From Bacteroidota bacterium (lineage in GTDB: Bacteria; Bacteroidota; Bacteroidia; Chitinophagales; JADIYW01), in the NCBI GenBank assembly GCA_028288625.1, contig JAQBNI010000010.1, positions 1 to 35,267 on the forward strand: 35,267 nucleotides of DNA. Direction: 5' to 3'. Positions 24,705-32,706 of this stretch are shown here, in pieces. The number at the start of each line of letters is the position of its first letter. Within the stretch, counting starts at the first letter, position 1. Under the pieces are notes generated by a model. That model did no database searches and was not told the DNA's origin. It saw only the letters and a list, made by a program, of their open reading frames with translations. The position numbers were made by a program, and so were the translations under genes.

Positions 24705-25805
24705 ATGGGATTACAGTGTGGCATAGTAGGATTACCGAATGTAGGAAAATCAACTTTATTTAACGCGGTCAGCAATAATGCAAAAGCGCAGGCGAGCAAT
24801 TACCGCTTCTGTACGATCGAGCCCAATGTTGGCTTGGTGGATGTGCCTGATGATCGATTAAATAAATTGGCTGAAATTGTAAAACCGAATAAAATTATTC
24901 CTACCACGATAGAGTTTGTAGATATTGCAGGATTGGTAAAAGGCGCAAGCAAGGGCGAAGGATTGGGCAATAAATTTCTTGCAAATATCCGTGAAGTAGA
25001 TGCGATCATTCATGTGATACGATGTTTTGAAGATGAAAATATTTTGCGTGAAGAAGGCGGCATCAATCCCGGCGGAGATAAAGATATTATTGATACGGAG
25101 CTTCAGCTGAAAGATCTTGAAAGTGTAGAAAAAAAAATGCAGCGCATACAAAAACAGGCGCAAGTAAGCAGTGATGTAAAGGCGAAGCATGAATATGAAA
25201 TTCTAAAACAATGCCGCGATTGTTTAAATGACGGAAAAAATATCCGCTCATTAAAATTCAGTAAGGAAGATAAATTATTGTTTGCCGATCTTTGTTTCCT
25301 CACGGATAAGCCTGTGCTCTATGTTGCAAATGTAGATGAAGTTTCGATCCTCACAGGAAATAAATATTCCGAAGCATTAACGAAAATTGCGGAAGACGAA
25401 GGTGCGCAGGTGATCATTTTAAATAATTCAATTGAAGCACAGATCTCAGAAATGGAAGAAGAAGATAAAGAACTTTTTCAATCGGAATATGGATTGACAG
25501 AACCGGGATTGAACCGCCTGATCCGTTCAGCATATAAGCTGTTAAAGCTCATCACCTATTTTACTGCAGGCGTGCAGGAAGTGCGTGCATGGACGATACA
25601 CGAAGGATGGAAAGCTCCGCAGGCTGCAAGCGTAATACATACCGACTTCGAAAAAGGATTTATCAAGGCGGAAGTGATTTCATATAACGATTATCTGCAT
25701 TATAAAACAGAAGCCGCGTGCCGTGAAAGCGGAAAACTGCGCATTGAGGGAAAGGAATATATTGTGAAAGATGGTGATGTGATGCACTTCAGGTTTAATG
25801 TTTAG
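24705..25805 (+). CDS. ychF: Redox/ribosome-associated ATPase YchF (Ola1 family)
   Basis: This is a 366-residue TRAFAC P-loop protein. The G1 loop is GLPNVGKS (residues 9-16) and the switch II region is [10 protein letters not shown] (about 68-77). The G4 position reads ANVDE, the NxxE form that makes the family prefer ATP to GTP. The coiled-coil insert lies at about 125-195. The TGS domain at the C-terminus begins at about 280 ([25 protein letters not shown]) and ends with [14 protein letters not shown]. The family acts in translation and oxidative-stress responses. The adjacent gene at 25884 encodes a THX-type ribosomal protein, so the pair may both relate to the ribosome. Confidence 0.97.
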   Translation: MGLQCGIVGLPNVGKSTLFNAVSNNAKAQASNYRFCTIEPNVGLVDVPDDRLNKLAEIVKPNKIIPTTIEFVDIAGLVKGASKGEGLGNKFLANIREVDAIIHVIRCFEDENILREEGGINPGGDKDIIDTELQLKDLESVEKKMQRIQKQAQVSSDVKAKHEYEILKQCRDCLNDGKNIRSLKFSKEDKLLFADLCFLTDKPVLYVANVDEVSILTGNKYSEALTKIAEDEGAQVIILNNSIEAQISEMEEEDKELFQSEYGLTEPGLNRLIRSAYKLLKLITYFTAGVQEVRAWTIHEGWKAPQAASVIHTDFEKGFIKAEVISYNDYLHYKTEAACRESGKLRIEGKEYIVKDGDVMHFRFNV

Positions 25806-25814
25806 TTTGATAGG

Positions 25815-25845
25815 GTTGTATGATCCGATTAATTTTGTAACTTTG
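25815..25845 (+). promoter_or_regulatory. Promoter of the THX gene (GTTG-N19-TAACTTTG)
   Basis: GTTG at 25815-25818 and a perfect TAACTTTG at 25838-25845 are 19 bp apart. The element ends 38 bp before the ATG at 25884. Confidence 0.65.
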
Positions 25846-25883
25846 TATAGCAATTAAGATATTCATCATTAAAATTATATAAA

Positions 25884-25991
25884 ATGGGACGAGGCGACAA
25901 ACGCACACGAAAAGGCAAGATCTTCAAAGGTTCTTTCGGAAAATCAAGACCGCACAAACTGAAAAAAACAAACGAAAAAGCAAAAGCTTAA
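25884..25991 (+). CDS. Small basic ribosomal protein THX (bTHX family)
   Basis: The 35 codons are shorter than the usual ORF cut-off. The peptide starts MGRGDKRTRKGKIF and has RPHKLKK near its end, with about 14 Lys and Arg and very few acidic residues. The MGRGDKRTKKGKI start and the GS-x-GK-x-RP pattern are typical of the THX proteins that lie in the head of the small ribosomal subunit. It has its own promoter (25815-25845) and terminator (26012-26033), so it is a complete single-gene unit. Confidence 0.9.
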   Translation: MGRGDKRTRKGKIFKGSFGKSRPHKLKKTNEKAKA

Positions 25992-26011
25992 TTTTTGTTA
26001 TAACGATATGA

Positions 26012-26033
26012 ATGCCTGACCTTCGTCGGGCAT
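26012..26033 (+). terminator. Terminator of the THX gene
   Basis: ATGCCTGAC and GTCGGGCAT pair over 9 bp with one G-T wobble around a CTTC loop. T-rich sequence follows (TTTT, then a run of Ts at 26039-26046). It starts 21 bp after the stop. Confidence 0.85.
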
Positions 26034-26070
26034 TTTCCATTTTTTTAACGTCCAACAGAACTATAAGGCA

Positions 26071-26078
26071 TATATTTG
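26071..26078 (+). promoter_or_regulatory. -7 element TATATTTG for the glycosyltransferase gene
   Basis: This is a perfect TAnnTTTG match ending 13 bp before the ATG at 26092. It implies a leader of only a few bases. No good TTTG is seen at -33. Confidence 0.5.
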
Positions 26079-26091
26079 CATTATAAATAGC

Positions 26092-27276
26092 ATGCAGTTG
26101 ACTACCAAACCCAATAAACTGAACATTGCTCAAGTACTTGATGTTTACGAAAATGCTACGAACGGCGCCGTGATCTCCACGCAACGTTTTACTGATCTTC
26201 TTAGAAAAAACGGTCATAAAGTCCTTATTATAAGTACGGGTCCTGAAGCAGAAGATAAAATTTTAGTAAGAGAATACTATCCGCCTGTTTCCCATTTGCG
26301 AAGAGTCATGACGCGCATGAAGTTTGTATTCGCCCTACCTGATAAAAAAACCCTGGTGGATGCTATACAAAAAGTGGACATTGTACATAACCAGTTACCA
26401 TTTTATTTAGGATATAAAGCGATCAAACTCGCAAAGCAACTTGGCAAACCGGTAATTTCTACTTTTCATGTTCAGGGAGAACAAATCACACAAAATGCAG
26501 GGTTAATGCATCCGTTGTGGACGAGGCTCGTATATAAAATGTTTATCAGGTTTATTTACAATGCTTCCGACCTGGTCATTTGTCCAAGTAAATTTGCGGA
26601 AGAAGAGATTCGTCGATATGGCTTAAGAAAACCTACGGTTGTAATATCGAACGGTGTTCCTCAAGAATTTAAAGTATTAGCACTCCCAAAAAGACACCCC
26701 GATAAATTTACCATCCTAACCGCCGGTAGAAATGCATTAGAAAAAAGACAGGAATTGCTAATAAGGGCGGTCGCTGCTTCAAAATACAAGGACAGCATAC
26801 AGTTGATCATCTTAGGTGATGGTCCGCTCAGAAATAAATTACTAGAAATGAGTAAGGATCTGCCGGAGGGAAATGTTGAATTTAATCTACTCCCAACCAA
26901 CAAAATTATCGAATACTATAATGGAGTTGATCTTTATGTACATGCTGCTGCAGTGGAAGTGGAATGCATGACGGCGATTGAAGCGATGGCATGTGGTCTT
27001 CCCTTGCTGATAGCGGATTCTAAATTAAGTGCAACAAAACAATTCGCTTTAAATGAAAAACATCTTTTTAAAACTGTTGAAGAGCTTACAGAAAAAATTG
27101 ATTACTGGTTTATGCACCGCGAAGAATTAAAACAGGCACGCGAAGAATACCTTGAATTTGTACAACAATATACCATTGAAAGTTCCTACAAAAAATTGGA
27201 AGATACTTATTATAAGGTGATTGAACAGTATGGAAATAAAATTGAGGAGTCTGCCCCTCAAATGGAAAATGCTTAA
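26092..27276 (+). CDS. GT4-family glycosyltransferase
   Basis: This is a 394-residue GT-B fold retaining transferase. An N-terminal domain begins with LNIAQVLDVYENATNGAVISTQRFTDLLRKNGHKV (about 10-44). The C-terminal domain begins at FTILTAGRNALEKRQELLIRAV (about 206-227). The nucleotide-sugar motif EVECMTAIEAMACG (about 289-302) has the EX7E form. The following ADSKLSATKQFAL motif resembles transferases that glycosylate diacylglycerol or other lipids in Bacteroidota and Firmicutes, but the acceptor is not certain. No other glycan genes are beside it, which favours a lipid or housekeeping role over capsule synthesis. Confidence 0.88.
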   Translation: MQLTTKPNKLNIAQVLDVYENATNGAVISTQRFTDLLRKNGHKVLIISTGPEAEDKILVREYYPPVSHLRRVMTRMKFVFALPDKKTLVDAIQKVDIVHNQLPFYLGYKAIKLAKQLGKPVISTFHVQGEQITQNAGLMHPLWTRLVYKMFIRFIYNASDLVICPSKFAEEEIRRYGLRKPTVVISNGVPQEFKVLALPKRHPDKFTILTAGRNALEKRQELLIRAVAASKYKDSIQLIILGDGPLRNKLLEMSKDLPEGNVEFNLLPTNKIIEYYNGVDLYVHAAAVEVECMTAIEAMACGLPLLIADSKLSATKQFALNEKHLFKTVEELTEKIDYWFMHREELKQAREEYLEFVQQYTIESSYKKLEDTYYKVIEQYGNKIEESAPQMENA

Positions 27277-27310
27277 AAACTTATAAGGTTTTTTGAAACC
27301 TTATAGGTTT
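27277..27310. terminator. Bidirectional terminator between GT4 and DUF4105 genes
   Basis: AAACTTATAAGGTTT and AAACCTTATAGGTTT pair over 15 bp with one T-G wobble around a TTTG loop. It begins right after the glycosyltransferase stop and ends 4 bp before the stop of the convergent gene. T-rich ends occur on both strands. Confidence 0.8.
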
Positions 27311-27314
27311 CTGT

Positions 27315-28553
27315 TTACCCGAACCATCTCTTCTTAAAATCTTCCTTTCTCGGAACCGGCAGGAAGATGGATGTAAATAATATTGCGATCAAGATCAGCG
27401 GGATCACCGCAGTATTATACGTCTGAGGATTTACATACCATCCAACCAGCAAGCTGATCAGGATGATCCTGTATGCCTTTATATAAAATGATGTCCATGT
27501 CGGCATGTTCTTTTTTAATGCAAGGAACATGATGGGTACATTTAGTGGCATCGCCCATAAAATATTTAAATTCCATTTCGTGGATGTATGCAGGGTGCCG
27601 AACCACATAAAGAGAAATAACCACCCGAATAATCCCAAAATGATAAAGTAAATAAGCGGGATAATTTTAAATCGAGAAAAAACTGCAGTTTTAATTTGTA
27701 CAATAAAAATAACAATAAACAAAATCCAGAAAACAACATTGGGAATAAACCAGTTTACCCGACGACTTTCGGGTACGACATCCAGGATCAGGTTATTTCC
27801 TGTCACCAGTGGCTTACCATCCACAATCGCATGATCAAATAATTCCATTAATTCATTGGGTAAAAATGTTCTGCCGAATCCTGCTTTTTTATCCGTTGGA
27901 ATTCCGATCAGTAGATCCATTCCTAAGCCAAGCCAACCGGGTCCGACGTTGCGATGTATCAATTGCCTGTAAGTCGCTTTGTCATCCTCATGCGGTTTAT
28001 ATTTTTTTATTTTAAATAAGGATAAAACAATATTACACGGACGTGTTGAACAATTATCATACAAGAAATCGTAGCGATAATATTTATTCTCTTCGCGCGC
28101 ATTCACGGTTAAGCGTTCAAATAATAATTGCTTTTGTTCCTGCGTTAAATTCAGCGGCTGTTCGCGTATCCAGCGATTTTCATCACGGTACATTTCTTCA
28201 AATCCTTCATAGTCATCCACTGAAACATAATACATTAATTTGCATTGGATAAATTTCTTAAGAAATCCAGGCTCTGAGAAATTAAAAGTGCCGTAATTAT
28301 AAACGAGATCCCATCCGAAAACAGGATCCTTGATACGAATTGCAGTATGTCCGAAATTCTGATAGATCTCATCATCCGCCCTGCCCACAGTAAGTAAGCT
28401 TATTGAAGAAAGGGGTGATAAAGCCGGTACTTTCATATCTTTATCAAACCCCATTAAGGAATGTGATCCAAAAAGAAATAAAACGCATAACAGGATATTG
28501 TAATAATTTTTCAACGTTATATTCTTATAGATATCGGAGGAAATTTTCTGCAT
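27315..28553 (-). CDS. DUF4105 (Lnb N-terminal-like) membrane protein
   Basis: The 412 residues begin with a membrane segment (about 15-32). An extracytoplasmic domain follows (about 45-285), and then about four hydrophobic segments at the C-terminus. The soluble domain has His69 in NFGHTAIRI and Cys168 in YDFLYDNCSTRP. This order, His before Cys, is that of circularly permuted papain-like hydrolases (LRAT/YiiX group), so a catalytic pair is plausible. The domain is named after the N-terminal part of lacto-N-biosidase, but its own activity is not established. The frame stays open to 28775 across the divergent msrB start. The ATG at 28553 is preferred because it follows a perfect -7 element at 28578-28585. 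Confidence 0.8.
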   Translation of the reverse strand: MQKISSDIYKNITLKNYYNILLCVLFLFGSHSLMGFDKDMKVPALSPLSSISLLTVGRADDEIYQNFGHTAIRIKDPVFGWDLVYNYGTFNFSEPGFLKKFIQCKLMYYVSVDDYEGFEEMYRDENRWIREQPLNLTQEQKQLLFERLTVNAREENKYYRYDFLYDNCSTRPCNIVLSLFKIKKYKPHEDDKATYRQLIHRNVGPGWLGLGMDLLIGIPTDKKAGFGRTFLPNELMELFDHAIVDGKPLVTGNNLILDVVPESRRVNWFIPNVVFWILFIVIFIVQIKTAVFSRFKIIPLIYFIILGLFGWLFLFMWFGTLHTSTKWNLNILWAMPLNVPIMFLALKKNMPTWTSFYIKAYRIILISLLVGWYVNPQTYNTAVIPLILIAILFTSIFLPVPRKEDFKKRWFG

Positions 28554-28577
28554 CAATAAAGTGTAGATAGTATCCGA

Positions 28578-28585
28578 CAAAAATA
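28578..28585 (-). promoter_or_regulatory. -7 element TATTTTTG for the DUF4105 gene
   Basis: On the minus strand it matches TAnnTTTG exactly and ends 24 bp before the ATG at 28553. The -33 region is T-rich but has no clear TTTG. Confidence 0.5.
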
Positions 28586-28659
28586 TAAAATTAAATCCGA
28601 TAAAACTTTCTCTAAAAAAAGCCGTTAATTCATCATCCGGTTTATTTAAACAAAACACA

Positions 28660-29061
28660 ATGGACAATCCTGCAGTAAACAATTCCGAAAAAGATTGGAA
28701 AAAAATATTGACGGATGAAGAATACCACGTATTGCGGGAAGCCGGCACAGAGCGACCTTTCACGGGGAAATACACAGATCAGGATACCAAAGGAAATTAT
28801 TACTGTAAGGCTTGCGGCAATTTATTATTTACTTCTGAAACAAAATATCACAGCGGTTGCGGCTGGCCTGCATTTTATGATAAAGCGGGGAACTCTGCTG
28901 TAGAAACGCGTATTGATCAAAGCCATGGCATGACTCGCATTGAAGTGCTGTGCAAAAAATGTCATTCCCACCTGGGACATGTTTTTGATGACGGACCGCC
29001 TGATAAAACCGGCATACGGTATTGTATCAATTCGGTTAGCCTGGATTTTAAGGATGAGTAG
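28660..29061 (+). CDS. msrB: Peptide methionine-R-sulfoxide reductase MsrB
   Basis: This enzyme repairs the R-form of methionine sulfoxide in proteins. The 133 residues hold the four zinc-binding cysteines (Cys49, Cys52, Cys98 and Cys101), the catalytic Cys122 in RYCINSVSLDF, and Cys67 in GCGWPAF as the likely resolving residue. No signal peptide is visible, so it is cytosolic. The gene is divergent from the DUF4105 gene across 106 bp and convergent with lgt after an 11-bp gap. Confidence 0.96.
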   Translation: MDNPAVNNSEKDWKKILTDEEYHVLREAGTERPFTGKYTDQDTKGNYYCKACGNLLFTSETKYHSGCGWPAFYDKAGNSAVETRIDQSHGMTRIEVLCKKCHSHLGHVFDDGPPDKTGIRYCINSVSLDFKDE

Positions 29062-29072
29062 CGAAAATTTTA

Positions 29073-29909
29073 TTACTGAACATCTTCGGAAACCACTACT
29101 TGTTTTCGGCTATTTTTAATTGATGCGCCGTAAATAACAAAAGAAATAATGATAAAAGGAATGCTCAACCATTGTCCATGCGTAAGTGTGACACCCATAA
29201 TTGTCAGCGGGTTTACATCTACTTTCCAGTATTCTAAAAAGAACCGTCCTGCAAACATCATAAATAAAAATATAGCCATCAGGCTGCCTTCACGCGGTTT
29301 GTATTTAGCGCGTATATAAATTGTAAGGATCACAATAAAAATGAAATCGTATAGAAATGCTTCGAACAGCATAATGGGAACACGCGGTAGTGTTTCGCCC
29401 AGGCGCTCAAATACAATACCCCAACTACCGTTCGTATAATCGCCTACAATTTCAGAATTAAAGAAATTGCCGTAGCGTATAAACGAACCGCCAATCGCCG
29501 TCGGAATAGCTACGCGGTCAATGATCCATAAAAAAGTTTGCTCCGGGTGTTTTCTTTTATATAAATACAAACCGATAGGAATTGCAATAGCCGCGCCATG
29601 GCTTGCAAGCCCGCCCTTCCATACCTGTGGAATTTCAATTAAATGCTTACTGTAATATGCCCAATCGTAAAAAAAGCAATGCCCCAAACGCGCACCGATC
29701 AGTATGGCAAAGAACATATACATCAACAACTGGTCAGCACCTTCCGTGTTTTCATTTTCTTTTTTAAACTCCCAGTACAAAATATTATAACCGATAAAGA
29801 ACGCAGCGCCATACAGCAAGCTATACCACCGGATACCAAAGTTTTCCGTGATCATAAAAATTTCCGGTTTCACATTCCAGTGAATTACAAAAGCCAATAA
29901 ACTATTCAT
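29073..29909 (-). CDS. lgt: Prolipoprotein diacylglyceryl transferase Lgt
   Basis: This is an inner-membrane enzyme that transfers diacylglyceryl from phosphatidylglycerol to the lipobox cysteine of prolipoproteins. The 278 residues have about seven membrane segments. The family motifs are GGLASHGA (about 99-106, with the key His104), the Lgt signature RYGNFFNSEIVG (145-156) and a conserved C-terminal GRFFLEYWKVD. The N-terminal MNSLLAFVIHWN fits the usual start. It serves the many lipoproteins of this window. A TATCTTAG sequence lies upstream as a near -7 element. Confidence 0.96.
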   Translation of the reverse strand: MNSLLAFVIHWNVKPEIFMITENFGIRWYSLLYGAAFFIGYNILYWEFKKENENTEGADQLLMYMFFAILIGARLGHCFFYDWAYYSKHLIEIPQVWKGGLASHGAAIAIPIGLYLYKRKHPEQTFLWIIDRVAIPTAIGGSFIRYGNFFNSEIVGDYTNGSWGIVFERLGETLPRVPIMLFEAFLYDFIFIVILTIYIRAKYKPREGSLMAIFLFMMFAGRFFLEYWKVDVNPLTIMGVTLTHGQWLSIPFIIISFVIYGASIKNSRKQVVVSEDVQ

Positions 29910-30031
29910 ATAAAAACACTTTTAGTTGCGCCTAAGATAATACTTTTTATGATGCTGCCCCGTCATTTATCTACTCCCCCAAACGATCATTTCAATTATA
30001 TAAATAATAATATTATCCTAATAATTGGGTA

Positions 30032-30062
30032 TTTGATTTTAGTATATTTCAATATATTTTTG
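30032..30062 (+). promoter_or_regulatory. Promoter of the 30095 lipoprotein gene (TTTG-N19-TATTTTTG)
   Basis: TTTG at 30032-30035 and TATTTTTG at 30055-30062 are 19 bp apart. Both are exact matches to the Bacteroidota consensus, the best in the window. The leader to the ATG at 30095 would be about 25 bp. Confidence 0.8.
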
Positions 30063-30094
30063 CAAACATTATTTCACCTTAAAACAAAAAAAAC

Positions 30095-30646
30095 ATGAAA
30101 AAAAATCTCTTAGTTTCTCTAACTATCTTGTGCAGTTTGCTTCTTTTCTCTTGTAAGAAGACATCTACTAATACTAATACTTCTGGCACCCTCGGAGCTG
30201 GAAAGAGTAGTATTTCCTTTACTAGCAGTGCCAATTTCGCAGGATCCACAACGTTTAATCAAAGCAATACAATTTATACGCAGGCTATAAGCGGGGTAGG
30301 CAGCAGTGTAAGAAATATTGCATTAACTGCAACTGAAGTTAACGGCACAAATACACGCATTGTTGTATTAGACCTTGTATTGCCACAGGATGCTTCTACA
30401 TCTTCCGGTAATCTGACAGCAGATTTTTCCTTGCCTTCAAGTGCAACCATTTATCCAACACTGGAACTTACAAGCACCAGCGGAACAACTCCGGGACCAG
30501 GTTATACAGCAGAATCAGGAACGCTGACGATCACGAAACTTACTTCTTCTGAAATTGAAGGAACATTTAATAACGTTGTAGTGAATGATGGCGCCAGTAC
30601 ATCATTTACATTAACTAATGGACATTTTGCCGGTAAGTTTAATTAA
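30095..30646 (+). CDS. Secreted lipoprotein of unknown function
   Basis: The 183 residues have a signal peptide and a lipobox with Cys20 (LFSC), followed by Lys-Lys and a short Thr/Asn/Ser-rich linker. The mature part is a single beta-rich domain, rich in Ser, Thr and Gly (SISFTSSANFAGSTTF at its start, EIEGTFNNVVVNDG near its end). It resembles a jelly-roll or Ig-like lipoprotein domain. The family is not recognised. A consensus promoter and a textbook terminator flank it, so it is a strong single-gene unit and may be well expressed. Confidence 0.78.
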   Translation: MKKNLLVSLTILCSLLLFSCKKTSTNTNTSGTLGAGKSSISFTSSANFAGSTTFNQSNTIYTQAISGVGSSVRNIALTATEVNGTNTRIVVLDLVLPQDASTSSGNLTADFSLPSSATIYPTLELTSTSGTTPGPGYTAESGTLTITKLTSSEIEGTFNNVVVNDGASTSFTLTNGHFAGKFN

Positions 30647-30668
30647 TAATTTTATATTCAATATTGAT

Positions 30669-30695
30669 AAAGGCTTCCATTTGGGAAGCCTTTTT
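30669..30695 (+). terminator. Rho-independent terminator of the 30095 lipoprotein gene
   Basis: AAAGGCTTCC (30669-30678) and GGAAGCCTTT (30684-30693) form a 10-bp perfect stem with a 5-nt ATTTG loop, followed by more Ts. It starts 22 bp after the stop. Confidence 0.93.
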
Positions 30696-30742
30696 ATATA
30701 AACCTCTATTAAATAATAACATTCAATTTACATCTTGCTCTA

Positions 30743-30750
30743 TATTTTTG
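30743..30750 (+). promoter_or_regulatory. -7 element TATTTTTG for the acetyltransferase-argG operon
   Basis: It is an exact TAnnTTTG match that ends 33 bp before the TTG start at 30784. No clear -33 element and no ARG-box-like palindrome is seen. Confidence 0.5.
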
Positions 30751-30783
30751 TTAGAATAGATTTAACAGAATAATTAGTAAATA

Positions 30784-31458
30784 TTGAAAAGTACGCAGAA
30801 CATATTTAAAGTGAATATTGCTACAGAGGAACATATTGCTTTTGCAGATGAGCTTTGTAAATTATATGAAGAATCTGCAAAGCAGCGCGGAACCGGCATT
30901 GCTAAGCGTGATCCTGAATATATTAAGGGAAAAATATTACAGCAAAAAGCAATAATAGCAGTTACACCTGACAACCAGCTTGCAGGCTTTTGTTATATTG
31001 AAACATGGGAAGGAAAAAACTATGTTGCAAATTCAGGACTTATCGTTAAAGAAGAATTCCGGCATCACGGACTGGCAAAAAAGATAAAAAAATTCGTATT
31101 CGACTATACGAAAAAAAAAATTCCAAATGCAAAAATATTCGGCATCACTACAAGCCTTGCCGTAATGAAATTGAATTCTGATCTGGGGTATAAACCGGTA
31201 ACATTTTCTGAGCTTACGCAGGATGATGCTTTCTGGACCGGATGCAGAAGCTGCGTTAACTACGATGTATTGACAAGAACACAGCGAAAGAACTGTTTAT
31301 GTACCGGCATGCTATTTGACCCGAAGGAAGAGAAAAAAAAATCATTTGAAGGGATACTTAAAATAGAGAAAAAAATTCCTGCAAAATTAAAGACACCAAA
31401 AGCGCAGCGTATCAAAATAGTTAAATCAGCGGGTCGCAGTAAAGCGAATAAGAAGTAG
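30784..31458 (+). CDS. GNAT acetyltransferase with C-terminal Cys cluster, beside argG
   Basis: The 224 residues include a GNAT core with NSGLIVKEEFRHHGLAKKIKKF (about 83-104) as the acetyl-CoA loop. A region with Cys154-x2-Cys157 and Cys171-x-Cys173 follows, which could bind a metal. A Lys-rich tail ends the protein. Similar GNAT genes precede argG in other Bacteroidota arginine clusters. The family is therefore a candidate N-acetyl- or N-succinylglutamate-forming enzyme of arginine synthesis, from context and not from a catalytic motif. The start is TTG at 30784, as no in-frame ATG precedes the domain. argG follows after 42 bp. Confidence 0.8.
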   Translation: MKSTQNIFKVNIATEEHIAFADELCKLYEESAKQRGTGIAKRDPEYIKGKILQQKAIIAVTPDNQLAGFCYIETWEGKNYVANSGLIVKEEFRHHGLAKKIKKFVFDYTKKKIPNAKIFGITTSLAVMKLNSDLGYKPVTFSELTQDDAFWTGCRSCVNYDVLTRTQRKNCLCTGMLFDPKEEKKKSFEGILKIEKKIPAKLKTPKAQRIKIVKSAGRSKANKK

Positions 31459-31500
31459 TATCGAATATTTAGTATTGCGTATGGAGATAAAGATATCAGC

Positions 31501-32706
31501 ATGAAGAATAAAGTAGTTTTAGCATTCAGCGGCGGATTGGATACTTCCTATTGCGCAAAATATCTGAAGGAAGAAAAAAACCTGGAGGTGTATGCTATTA
31601 CTGTAAACACAGGCGGTTTCACAGACGAAGATTTAAAAGCGATCGAAAAGCGCGCACATGAATTAGGTGTGAAAGGATTCATTATAAAAGATGTAATGAA
31701 TGAGTATTACACGCAATGTATCCGCTATCTTTTGTTCGGCAATGTTTTAAAAAATAATACCTATCCTCTTTCTGTTAGTGCTGAAAGAGTCTTCCAGGCA
31801 ATCGCAGTAGCGGAGTACGCAAAAGAGATAGGCGCATCTTTCATCGCGCATGGAAGTACCGGGGCAGGCAACGACCAGGTACGCTTTGATATGGTTTTTA
31901 ATATCGTGATGCCGGATGCAAAGATCATCACTCCTATACGCGATCAGAAATTATCACGCGAAGAAGAAATTGCCTACCTCGAAAAACATGGAATAAAAAC
32001 AGATGCAGCTAAAGCTGTATATTCAATCAACCAGGGTTTATGGGGAACGAGCGTTGGAGGAAAGGAAACATTAACATCGCGAAATACATTACCTGAAGAT
32101 GCATATCCATCGCCTTTAACAAAAAATGTACCGGAAGAAATATCTGTAACATTTAAAAACGGGGAGCCAGTTGCTTTAAACGGAAAACAATTTGAGCATC
32201 CTGCAAAATTAATTTCAGCACTCAACAAGATCGCTTCTGAATTTGCGATCGGAAGAGATATACACGTCGGAGATACCATTATTGGAATTAAAGGGCGTGT
32301 TGGATTTGAAGCGGCTGCACCTTTAATTCTTATCAAGGCACATCACTTGCTGGAAAAGCATACACTCACCAAGCAGCAATTATTCTGGAAAGATCAACTG
32401 GCAAATGTGTATGGAAGCAATCTTCATGAAGGATTATTTTACGAGCCATTGATGCGTGATCTCGAAGCATTTTTATCAAGTACACAAGAACATGTATCCG
32501 GAGATGTATTTATTAAACTAATGCCCTATCGTTTTGAACTTACAGGTATCGAATCTTCCTTCGATCTCATGAACAGCAAATTCGGCAGCTACGGTGAAAT
32601 GAACAATGCATGGACAGGGGAAGATGTAAAAGGATTTTCTAAAATATTATCGAACCAGGTAATGATCTGGAAGAAAATAAAAGAGGAAAATAAAAAGAAG
32701 GATTAA
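31501..32706 (+). CDS. argG: Argininosuccinate synthase
   Basis: This cytosolic enzyme joins citrulline and aspartate with ATP in the seventh step of arginine synthesis. The N-type ATP pyrophosphatase P-loop reads AFSGGLDTS (about residues 8-16). Family blocks GSTGAGNDQVRFD (about 118-130), which binds citrulline and aspartate, and SINQGLWGTSVGG (about 176-188) are present. The 401 residues match the usual length. It is the second gene of the acetyltransferase-argG unit, and no further arg gene follows. The stop overlaps that of the convergent Crp/Fnr gene in a shared TTAA at 32703-32706. Confidence 0.97.
   Translation: MKNKVVLAFSGGLDTSYCAKYLKEEKNLEVYAITVNTGGFTDEDLKAIEKRAHELGVKGFIIKDVMNEYYTQCIRYLLFGNVLKNNTYPLSVSAERVFQAIAVAEYAKEIGASFIAHGSTGAGNDQVRFDMVFNIVMPDAKIITPIRDQKLSREEEIAYLEKHGIKTDAAKAVYSINQGLWGTSVGGKETLTSRNTLPEDAYPSPLTKNVPEEISVTFKNGEPVALNGKQFEHPAKLISALNKIASEFAIGRDIHVGDTIIGIKGRVGFEAAAPLILIKAHHLLEKHTLTKQQLFWKDQLANVYGSNLHEGLFYEPLMRDLEAFLSSTQEHVSGDVFIKLMPYRFELTGIESSFDLMNSKFGSYGEMNNAWTGEDVKGFSKILSNQVMIWKKIKEENKKKD

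Noticed and set aside
28553-28775. Longer N-terminus for the DUF4105 protein
   Set aside because: It would overlap the start of divergent msrB and cover a perfect -7 element. The membrane segment begins after 28553.
30784-31458. Acetyltransferase as a classical ArgA N-acetylglutamate synthase
   Set aside because: It lacks the amino-acid-kinase domain and the size of ArgA. Only the context near argG suggests an arginine role.
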